From positions 62,001-126,000 of the forward strand of contig JADNYV010000013.1 in assembly GCA_015501055.1 (NCBI GenBank): DNA of 64,000 nucleotides, written 5' to 3'. Under the pieces are notes generated by a model. The model saw nothing but the letters and a program-made list of their open reading frames with translations, did not search any database and was not told the DNA's origin. Position 1 is the first letter of the stretch. Every line of letters starts with the position of its first letter. Shown here piece by piece: positions 55,587 to 64,000 of the stretch. This DNA comes from Mucidula mucida (Eukaryota; Basidiomycota; Agaricomycetes; Agaricales; Physalacriaceae). A program made the translations under genes and the position numbers.

Positions 55587-56448
55587 ACTTTGTTATAGGT
55601 GTGTGTCTATTGCTATGTGGTATCTTCAGTACTTGGTGTTGCTTGGAGAGGACCGCACTGTGTGTCTCGCCCAAATGGATGTTTTTAACCTGGACCAGAA
55701 TGAGTACCCTTCATGGGCGGGTGACATGCGCTATGTGCTGGCGCATCTCCTGTGCCCAGTGGCTGTGGCATTATGGACAGATGATGATCTGGCTTGTCCT
55801 ATCTGGCATGGCATGATACAGGACAAGGTCAGGCAATCATGTGAGGATTACCTGCGCACAGAGTGCATGACAAGTTGAAAGGCCTGGATATTGCAGAGAC
55901 GAATGGCTTCACTGGATGCGCGGGGCCGCCCAAGTCCGGTAATGGAGTTCCGCAACTACTTGCAAGTAGCGACTTCAGAACATTGTGTGGCATCGACACA
56001 CCTGATCTGTTCAGACCATGACCCGGCGGTAGAGTCGTTGCGGCGGAGGGATGGCCAGAGACAGAAGAAGATCCCTTGTGAATGGCGGCAATGTTGCTAT
56101 TGTTCAGTGTCCGTCAAAACGGAGGCTTATGCAATCCTTGAGTGCAACCAAAATATGACTTTGCTGGAGTTACAACGCGTGTTTTGGCTGGATGTGCGCT
56201 CCTTGCACAGGAACGTTTGGAGCGTGCTCACCGCAGGCGGGTACCATGGCGCCAATGATCAGACGCTCATGGTCTTGATTGAGAGTCCTGATCTGCGGCA
56301 GCGGTTTGCCCGCCTAGTGTTTGAGGTATTCAGTGTTTATGCGGCTGCTCCCTTATATGTACCACCGGAAGAGTTGTTTGCCTCGTTCCCTGTGTTGGAT
56401 GAGGCTGAAGGAGACAAGGGTCTTGGAACCGAAGATGTCAGTGGGTAG
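55587..56448 (+). pseudogene. Non-LTR reverse transcriptase, second part
   Basis: After the solo LTR the frame resumes with YLQYLVLLGEDRTVCLAQMD and LDQNEYPSWAGDMRYVLAHL, meets a TGA (about 55876), and continues with RREGQ-like basic text and a zinc-finger-like CEWRQCCYCSVSVKTEAYAI with LECNQN, which is the C-terminal CxxC...HxxxxC-type region of this family. The end GLGTEDVSG is followed by a stop at 56446-56448. Confidence 0.7.
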
Positions 56449-56862
56449 CGAGGTTACTTAGCATTGAATAGTCTGTTGTTTGACTATGAATTGATCATGT
56501 TCTATTGTGCTCTTGATGTGCTGTGCTTCATGCTCATCGGAGCGTGGAGCACTGGCTGCCCGTTGATGGATGCTGGCTTCCGTGACAGGGCCAGTATTCA
56601 AAACCCACCACGGTCCTGAGGCGCGAGATTCGCACGTGGCGCTCAAAACGTCGACGGCCGTGGTGCTCTGCAATGTGTGACTGGGCACACATATGGTGCA
56701 GAACTCGGTGAATGAAGTGCCAATCACTGGGATGTCATTCTTCTTCTTCTTCTTCGTACATCGAAGGAGTATTCGTGGTTTTTTTTACTTGCGAGAGTGA
56801 ATGGGAAGGGGTCTGGGTTATAGCCGCCGTACACGAAAAGTAGATCACGTATCTCACCCAAA
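56449..56862. other. Intergenic stretch before the GT25 gene
   Basis: This holds the tail of the non-LTR element and the promoter of the glycosyltransferase gene. A TTCTTCTTCTTCTTC run lies at 56739. No gene is supported. Confidence 0.4.
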
Positions 56863-58092
56863 ATGGGAATGCCTTCCTCTTCCTTGTACCGCTTTGTCCG
56901 CTTACCACGACGCGACCAATATATCCAAAATATGCCTCGAATCCGCTCTGAGATTTGCTTGTCACCTCCCAGCACATATAGGCCACGCCCTTCCCTTCCT
57001 TTTAGACGATTTCTCTCCTTTCTCTTTCTGCTCGTCATCGCCATTCTGTTGTTCTGCTGCTCCCAGCGTATCGGTGCCATGCACGGGACTATCGCCTTTC
57101 GTAGAAAGCAGCCTCCTTATCTTGTCAAATCATCAAAAACGTTCGTAGTCTCTCTTCCTCGACGCGACGATCGTCACGCAGAAATGGAATATCTACGAAA
57201 CGTTCTTGGTTTGGACTTGGAATACGTTGCGGCAACTGATTTCTCCGACAAGAGAGTCACTGCTATCCTTCAGCAAGTTCGTGCCGTTCGTATGCAGTAT
57301 CCCAGTAACGAAACAGTCACTGGCACCAATTCAACACGCTTACCTTTCCAATGGCCTTCCAACATCGACAGTCTCGCCCTCGGCAACGCATCTCTCCATG
57401 CTGTTCAGCGCTCGTTCTGGGATATCCCTGTTCCGGATAGCCTCAATGACTTGCCTATCCTTGCCGCACAAAGAGATTTCACCGTGGCGCCATTCTACTC
57501 AAATGTATCGGAACACAAGATTCTGACTCCCGCCCGAATCGCCTGTTGGGACTCGCATCTTTCCGTCATCAAGCGAATCGCTCATTCCCAAGACCACGAC
57601 GTCGGTTTCGTCATCGAGGACGATGTTGACATGGAGCGGGACATTCGGGAGCGCCTTGACCGCCTATGGAGCGCGTTGCCGCAAGATTGGGACATGGTCT
57701 TCCTAGGTTTGATACGTCGTTACGCTCTCCATATATCCTTCTAACTGCCTATCTCAGGTCACTGTTGGTCAAACGAGTCTTATTATCCTGCTATTACGTC
57801 CCCTGCAAGTGGGAGCGCTTTGCATCCGTCCAGAAATCCAAAATGTACCCACGCCTACGCGCTCTCTCGGACTGGCGCACGCCGTCTATTTCTGCATCTC
57901 GTACACCCACCCTTCGCGTACTCAAGGGCGATCGACCAGGCTTTCGCATGGCTCATTCACAGCCACCGCTTGAAGAGCTATTCTCTTGTTCCAAGTGCGG
58001 TAATACAGCGTAAAATAGGGGGTAGTGATGTGAGTTCGGGTAAAGGGAGTCGATGGAGAGATGTGCTAGTGAACGGCGTGTTCGGACCGTGA
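56863..58092 (+). CDS. Glycosyltransferase family 25 protein
   Basis: Two exons (56863-57706 and 57758-58092) give 392 residues. After a basic N-terminus a single membrane anchor (FLSFLFLLVIAILLFCC, residues about 51-67) indicates a type II Golgi-like topology. The GT25 domain then reads KTFVVSLPRRDDRHAEMEYL, YVAATDFSDKRV, LTPARIACWDSHLSVIKRIA, GFVIEDDVDMERD with the acidic metal-binding box, DMVFLGHCW across the intron, and THAYALSRTGARRLFLHL. GT25 members include LPS-type galactosyltransferases; the sugar used here is unknown. A second ATG at 56932 is an equally good start. Confidence 0.85.
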
Positions 58093-58786
58093 TATTTTCA
58101 ATGTCTGTTTTGATTTTTTGCAGCGTTTCCCATGACAGCTTTTAATCGATATCACGAACCCGCGTTGGGGGAATCTCTTATCCACGTCCATCGGCATTGT
58201 TCGAAGTTCTGCGGCGGCTGTCTTCTAGAAACAACAAGGAGGGTATCCCTCCTCAATCAGCCTCAATCATGTTTGGTAGTATGCGACACGTAAGACTCGG
58301 ATGCTGAGGACTGTCTTCAATGATGATCATGGGGCTCTTCTTCTCTTTCTGGCGATGAGCGCCGCCGGGATGTATTCTTCTGGTCGCCTAGGACGAGGCC
58401 ACCATGATTTGGGGTGCATAATCAAGATCCGAAAGTCATGCCACCGTCGAAATATTCCGATTACAGGCGGCTCTTGTTTATTATCACAGCGCGACTTGGG
58501 CCCTTCCTGGACCCTTCTCAGCCTCGTGGAAATCTTCTCCGGATGGTAAGTGCCATCACTTTCCGGAGACCACCCTGATGACACATCCCTCTACACTTTC
58601 ACATCAGCGTTCACGAGTCCCAATATGGAAGGAAATCGCCTCGACGTGCTATTAGCGAAGGGCGACTTCCCGTGCAACGTCTGGCGGCTCTGGCGCCCTC
58701 TGAAATACCGCGGATGACGCCAGCTATAAAGCCTGGGTGTCACACCCGGCATTCCTCGTTCCCTCGCTTTTCTCCCCCGCTCACAA
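58093..58786. other. Intergenic region upstream of the HMG-box gene
   Basis: About 690 bases with no recognisable gene. A frame at 58301-58549 has no domain. TATAAAG at about 58723 could be the TATA box of the HMG gene, 60 bases before its ATG. Confidence 0.45.
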
Positions 58787-59992
58787 ATGCCCTCCAGTCT
58801 CCCTCCCAAGTCTCGCGATGCCCGTAAGTGATATTCTCCCTCATTACGCGCTCCATTTCAGCTAATATCGTATCATCCAGATGGCATGCGCTCAGATTTT
58901 CCCCTCAATCAGGGCTATACCTTCACCTTCAGCGTTAACACTCCCCTCACATTCACCACGCCCATCACTCCCGATTCGGACTCTACCTCGTCCCCCGCCA
59001 GTTCGGCCCGAGGCTCTCCCGCCCCCAACGACCCTGCCCCGCCATCTGTTCTAGGCCAACGACGTCGCCGCGATGACGAGACGCAAGTAAAGCGGCCACC
59101 CAACTCGTTCATCCTCTTCCGCTCCGATTTCATCGCGAAAGCGGCCAAAAACATTGGCGAGCACGACTACCGCCACATCTCGCGCATGGCGGGACACGTG
59201 TGGAAATCCCTCCCGCCGGAAAAGAAGAAGCCGTTCCAGGACATGGCGGCAGAGCGGAAGCGCATCCACCTCGAGCAGTATCCGGATTATATTTACCGCC
59301 CGTTGAGGCGCGAAAAGTGCAAGAGGGAGTCCAATAGGAAGACGGAGGCTGATCTTAATCGGAGCTATGTGATTGCGGAGCGCTACTCTGCAGGGCTTAC
59401 CGGGGCGGCGTTGGAGGAGTTTATAAAGAATGAGCTCCCGCCCATTCCGGCGGTGCCCAAGAAAAAGCGCAGGACTACAAAGAAGAAGAAGGCGGAGGCG
59501 GCGGCAGTGGCGACCTCCGAGGTCCAAGCCCCCGCGGCACCTTCTCCGGTCGCTACCCCTTCCACATCCACATCGCCATCGTCCTACACCTCTTCGCTCT
59601 CGTCGACAGAGCCTGAGCCTGTGTTTATGAATCCACTTCTTCCCGAGGCCGAGGTGAGTAGTACTCTCATCACGCAGCTCTTGCAAAGATGTGCTAATAT
59701 TGCGCTTTAGCAGGAATACATCGAGCAGGATTACATCGCACCGCAGTACGCGCCGTTCAACGCTGATGGCACTTACGGCTCCTCGCTTGTGCCTGATGCC
59801 TCATACTATGCCGACAGCGGGCAGCTCTTCTCTGTCGACGCCTTGAACGCATTTCCGGAGTTTGTTCCCATCGACGCTATGTATGGCTCTTATGGATACG
59901 AGTTTTACCAGACTCAATATGATGAATCCTCCTCCTTTTCTCCTTCTTATGACACACCTTGGGACGTCTCTAGTTGGCCTATCCAATATTAG
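58787..59992 (+). CDS. HMG-box transcription factor
   Basis: Three exons (58787-58823, 58881-59653, 59711-59992) encode 363 residues. The HMG box is VKRPPNSFILFRSDFIAKAA, then HDYRHISRMAGHVWKSLPPE and KKKPFQDMAAERKRIHLEQY, with PDYIYRPLRREKCK as the MATA-type end, so it belongs to the sequence-specific MAT/SOX-like class. The N-terminus is Ser/Thr/Pro-rich; after the box come a KKKRRTTKKKKAE nuclear-signal-like stretch and an acidic, Tyr/Ser-rich C-terminus that could activate transcription. Basidiomycete relatives regulate mating and fruiting, but no mating-locus neighbour (homeodomain or pheromone genes) is in this window. Confidence 0.88.
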
Positions 59993-60113
59993 AGGCAACG
60001 TTGTATTTTTATTGTAGCCACCATTACGGAGTCACCCCTCCGTCTTTCATTATTCATATCGTTATAAGCTTTTTCATTTGTACATTTACAGAACACAGTA
60101 CGGCTACGATCAA

Positions 60114-61227
60114 TCAATCTCTCGAGAGGATTTCAAATGCCCTAACGCCTTCCTTGCCCAGCAGTGTGGCGGCACTGAGAAACATAAGATCGATCTACGC
60201 CACTGAGAGAAGATACGTACCCAACGACTTCGGCCCCGGCTTTAGTCATTCTTGCGACAGCCTGCTTAGTGGTCACTCCACCTACGCCGATGATAACAAT
60301 TCTCTCCAGCCCATCGTACTCTTTCGGGCGTTCTATATGCAGCAATCTATGGAACGTAAAGACGTTGCCCAATGAAAGCGCATGCAAAGCCTCTCCAGCT
60401 AATCCACCCAGAGCTGTCGGAACAGCATAATCCTGCCCGCCTGATTTTTCGTTATGCGCGACCTGGTCTGGGAACAGCAAAGAGTTCCCGAGCGTGTTGG
60501 TGCACGTCAAGAACGCAAACGGACTGCTCCTTTTCATTGCGCCGCCCTGGACCATCGTCGCGGCGGAAAAGTCGCTGAGCACGCTCAAGACGTCCGTGAA
60601 CTGCTGCTGGTACACGTATGGGGGCATCTTGAGCCCGATCGTCAGCGTGGGGTCTTTGCGGTGGGCGGTCTCCAGCCCGTTCAGCAGTTCGCGGAGAGCG
60701 GTGAATTTGTACCCGGAGGGAGGGGAGGTGGGGCCCATGTTGGGGCAGCTCGTGTTGAGCTCTATCGCGATGCGGGAGGATGGGCGATCGGAGAGCTTGG
60801 TGCGGAGGGATTGGACGGCGACGAGGATGGACTCGAGGTCGGACCAACCGGAAGCTGTTACGCTGATTATGAAAGGCTTGCTAGGGAATTTGGAGGATGA
60901 GGGCCCGGTTAGGATGCTTTCTACCCATGAGAGGTAGTAGGAGAGTGGATAAGGAGAGTATCCGTATGAGTTGAGAGAAGAGATCGAAGATGTTGTGAAC
61001 GCGACCTACAGTACATGTATGAGTTTAAGATATAACAGTGAGAAGTGAGATGAGACTGACAGCGTTCGCGTCTGTTTCTTTGTACCCATTCACGGTGGAA
61101 GTACGCGTTGTCACCGCACCGGTGTAGGGACTGTTGAACAAGGCCTCTAGCTGGCTAAAGTCGCCCGCCCAAGCACAGGAGCTGTTGATAAGAGGCGGGA
61201 GATCGTGATACTATTTATCTGAACCAT
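60114..61227 (-). CDS. Dihydroorotate dehydrogenase, class 1A type
   Basis: Exons 61061-61227, 60221-61005 and 60114-60174 encode a URA1-type dihydroorotate dehydrogenase, the fourth step of pyrimidine synthesis. Visible: MVQINSITIS, PPLINSSCAWAGDFSQLEAL, FNSPYTGAVTTRTSTVNGYK, YPLSYYLSWVESIL, IAIELNTSCPNMGPP-like text and IGLKMPPYVYQQQFTDVLSV. Then FAFLTCTNTLGNSLLFPDQ, GGLAGEALHALSLGNV, IGVGGVTTKQAV, and VGAATLLGKEGVRAFEILSR. The class 1A cysteine lies in NTSCPN. One base is missing after codon 10: ATCTCCCGCC should be ATCTCCCCGCC to join INSITIS to PPLIN. With it the protein is about 337 residues. Otherwise the gene is perfectly conserved, so a homopolymer sequencing error is likely. Confidence 0.85.
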
Positions 61228-63267
61228 TATGATTTTTACGAAGTTTCTCTGTCCACTGGAGGCGGGAGGAGGTGATGGTCGAATCAGGATGAAGCGCGTC
61301 TGAGCCACGTGCCTGTTTAGGTACAACTCCTGATTCAAACTATCCCCGTCCTCAGAGTACCGTTGCCGAGACGTTCATGGTCTACTTTCGGCGACGTTAC
61401 CTAGGCCTGCTGTCCGGAAACCCAGGTCAGCGACCGCCAACCCAGCGCCAACCTCATCAGCAATCGGGCGCCAGTCCAATGAACGCAGGGTGTTGTTGAG
61501 ATCTCCTAACTTACCACTGGGTGACCTCCATCTTATCTTAACCTATTTCAGTCAGTGCCCACGGCGCGTCCTGTCGTCTCATTAGTGCCGTTTTCTAGTT
61601 TCCGCGCTCTCTTCATTGCACATCATCGTGCTCTCAGCAGCTCCTTTCTACATCTTCGGCTTCGTGGCTATGCGTTCATAACCTTTTTCAAGCACTTAAT
61701 ATACTATAGAGTCGGAGCATCTCTTCGATCTGTGGCCTCTCATTGATTGACTGAGAGTTTCTCTTGGAGTTTATGCAAGGGTGATTGTTGAGTGAGTGTA
61801 GTAGTCCACGGAATCAAATAATATGTCGTGTCAAGGACTCGAGGCTAATCCTCTTCGAGTGCTTCAATCCTGTGAGTGTTTTCTCTGCATTCACGATGCA
61901 CGCGTCTTGGGCGCTCTCCTACCTCACTCTGCATCTTTGGCGTGTTCTTCTTCTGTAGCGGCGCTTGTCATTCCGCGGACGCGACGCGGATCTTCCTGGA
62001 GTGTCCTCGGCGCGTTTGCTATGAGCTGTCTGTTCTTCCAGTGCTGCACCGAACTTGAGATAACTCTTAAGCACGTTGTCAAGACCCGGCGCCCATCATA
62101 GTTCTTAGACTCTAGCTTGATGCTCTCTTTTCCTTTGTTCAATCTCTTCATCCACCCTTGCGAAACAAGTCTGTTACAATGTAATGGTATGGAGGTTGTA
62201 TGGAGGAGAGCTTGTATCTTGTCCTGCTCTGAATGCAAGACAACCATGGCCTTGGTCGTATTTTTGAATGTTTTCAAACACTGTTGTCAGGAGTGATGGC
62301 TTGTCGTACAGTCGTGCGGGATGGCGCGGATGGCAATACTAGGGTCCGGACGGTAGGCCCAGGTAACGTCGCCGAAAACAGAGTCTCGACATGATGCATG
62401 ATATGTCTTGTGGTTTGTGTAGAAGCATTCCTGAAGCTGGTATTATAGTACCGCGGCGGGTAACCGTGAAGGATTGATGTCAATCTCTGTCAAGTTGGGG
62501 TACAAATGATGTTAGTGGTGTTGGTACGCGAAGTCCGCCTTCTTGGCGAGTTATTGGATTTCAAAGTCATCTTCGGATCACTCAAGTACATCTCGTTTAC
62601 TCGGCCATCGTGGACATGATTCAAGGATAGTGAGCCTTGCATAATGTGGCGCAGTCTCCCAGAATGTACGACACAAGTTTTGTGGTAGAGAGCGGTCATA
62701 TAGCGCCTGATAACTCTCAATTTCGAGCCTACAAACCGCCTCCGAGTAGCCCGACTTCAAGGAGTGAGTCCCAAATAGGCAGGAGAGCGGACGAGGTGAC
62801 CCAAGCACGTGAGCGGCATACCGCTTTTGTCCAGACTCCAGACCACACGTTGAACGTTAAACGTTAAACTCCTGAGTGCCACAATAGCACCTAGACTAGG
62901 CTGAAATCTTCTGATGCACGATCATTGCCGCTTACTCTCAGGATAGGAAATACACCATCGTTGATAACAGCGCCGCCTTAGCGTAGACCAGTGACTTTGC
63001 TCTTCTGGGCTTGTGGTAGGCGGCGCCGGCATTGAACCCGTCGGGATTGTACAGGGTATATACACCCCCTCTGATCCCCATCCATTAGTCCACTTTCTGG
63101 CGATACGCGTTTGTGAAATACACATCCTGGGGCGGCATGATGTGCGTTGATACGATCGGTTTTCTTACGCCGTAATCGGCGACTGCGATCATTGCCTCCT
63201 TTTTCACTTGTTACATATTCTCTGATTTCAGCAAAAGGATGTCCATCCCTCCTTCCTTCTCAGCACT
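61228..63267. other. Long intergenic region, no gene supported
   Basis: About 2 kb without a recognisable gene. Frames at 61823-62101 (+) and 61924-62277 (-) overlap each other and have no domain. A minus-strand phrase GGVYTLYNPDGFNAGAAYHK near 63000-63070 looks protein-like but stands alone. CAAACGTTAAACG-type direct repeats lie at about 62851-62869. No RNA gene seen. Confidence 0.4.
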
Positions 63268-64000
63268 ATGGCCATCACCATTGGCTTTCCTACAGAGTTT
63301 CCGTGAGTCGTCGTTCGCGATTGGCCGTGACTTGAGCCGACATATTGCTCCAGCTTCGAGGAATTGGACGTGACAAGGACAGATATCATATTGGGGTCCA
63401 TTGTCTTCGGTTTCTACGTGCGTAATCTATCGGTTGGTAATTATATCGCGCGCTCATGCACTCTCATTCTTAGTTCGGCTTCGCGATACATGTAGGATGG
63501 ACGGCTATTTTGGAAACGAGAAGAGCTAGACGAGTAAGTTCGTTGCCTTTTTTTAAATGACATACTTCTCATGAAATATGAAGCTTACTGGTTACATTCT
63601 CATGCTATGGCTGGAGATTGCTGCGTACGTTCCTCTGTCCTATTTTTCTTTTGCCTTCTTACTCATGTCCGTGTAGTGATACAGGTTTCGCTGTGAGTGG
63701 ACTGTATCCTATTTTCTTCAGTAACTCGAATACCCGTCTACCAGATCGCATCTTGGGGATACCTGTACGTCCTCTTTCTCTTGTAATGCGACTTCTCTGA
63801 TTGTGCTATAGTTATAAGATCTTTCCTCCCGGACTGGGCCTCTTCCTTTCTATCATCCTTATGTGGATACTCCAGGTGTGTCTGACCGCAGTCGTTGCTT
63901 CTTCTTCTAATCGTCATCGCTCTTCTTTTACAAGGTCACCTGCCTCATGCTCATCATCGTCAATCGTTTATGTATCTTGTATTCCGAACCTCACCAAAGG
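63268..64000 (+). CDS. Multi-span membrane protein, 5' part (partial)
   Basis: Eight small exons can be placed (63268-63302, 63354-63417, 63474-63533, 63584-63624, 63677-63692, 63745-63764, 63812-63875, 63935 to the edge), all joining in frame. The product starts MAITIGFPTEFPFEELDVTR and then has spans TDIILGSIVFGFYFGFAIHV, LTGYILMLWLEIAADTGFAI and LGLFLSIILMWILQVTCLML, separated by short loops (ETRRARR). This pattern, with a short polar N-terminus and regularly spaced helices, matches uncharacterised seven-helix proteins common in Agaricomycetes. Two exons are only 16 and 20 bases. The rest lies beyond the window. Confidence 0.7.

Noticed and set aside
59051..59686. Long minus-strand open frame opposite the HMG-box gene
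   Set aside because: Arg/Leu-rich shadow of a GC-rich coding exon; the plus strand has clear HMG homology and splice sites.
60454..60937. Two long plus-strand open frames opposite DHODH
   Set aside because: They mirror the DHODH exon, whose motifs and introns are unambiguous on the minus strand.

Overview
This window looks like nuclear DNA of a filamentous basidiomycete, most likely an Agaricomycete. The genes are packed with short introns of about 45-60 bases. Families typical of wood- or litter-living mushrooms appear: a GH43 exo-1,3-galactanase, a BAHD acyltransferase, an F-box/LRR remnant, a HET-like protein, a basidiomycete HMG-box protein and a chromodomain Ty3/gypsy element. No rRNA or tRNA gene was recognised. 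No species is claimed.

Left third (1-18100). In order: the 3' end of a cysteine-desulfurase-like gene; a DJ-1/PfpI protein (-); THG1 (+); a solo LTR with a perfect 5-bp target duplication; a decayed FAD oxidoreductase (-); a hairpin-rich non-coding block; a small coiled-coil gene (-); a Cir_N-domain protein (-) divergent from a PARP-catalytic gene (+); a membrane protein (-); a xanthine-dioxygenase-like TauD enzyme (+); and a paralogue of the coiled-coil gene (+).

Middle (18100-45500). A non-coding, hairpin-rich repeat occurs twice in direct orientation (about 18290-22122 and 35615-39106). Between the copies lie a BAHD pseudogene (-), the GH43-CBM35 galactanase (-, about 16 exons), a SprT/GCNA-like metalloprotease (+), an F-box pseudogene (-), a HET-like gene (-), an SRA-YDG remnant (+) and a 3-beta-HSD-family dehydrogenase (-). 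To the right are a formamidase (-, about 20 exons), an SR-rich proline-rich protein (+) and the tiny RPS29 gene (+).

Right third (45500-64000). This starts as a transposon nest: a non-autonomous hAT-like element with 8-bp duplication, a full-length but decayed Ty3/gypsy chromovirus with 5-bp duplication, and a degraded non-LTR reverse transcriptase that flanks the gypsy insertion and is also split by a second solo LTR of the same family. Genes resume with a GT25 glycosyltransferase (+), an HMG-box protein (+), a class 1A dihydroorotate dehydrogenase (-) and the 5' part of a multi-span membrane protein (+).

There is no obvious operon-like pathway; genes are individually transcribed. Two themes link the window. 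First, several reading frames are broken either by in-frame TGA codons that look like CGA-to-TGA changes or by single-base deletions. The first fits CpG deamination; the second may be real decay or uncorrected sequencing error, because some affected genes (DHODH, aminotransferase) are otherwise perfectly conserved. Second, the repeated non-coding blocks are full of short perfect stems with GAA/GGA/GAG loops and resemble no element class known to me; they are the best candidates for something undescribed.
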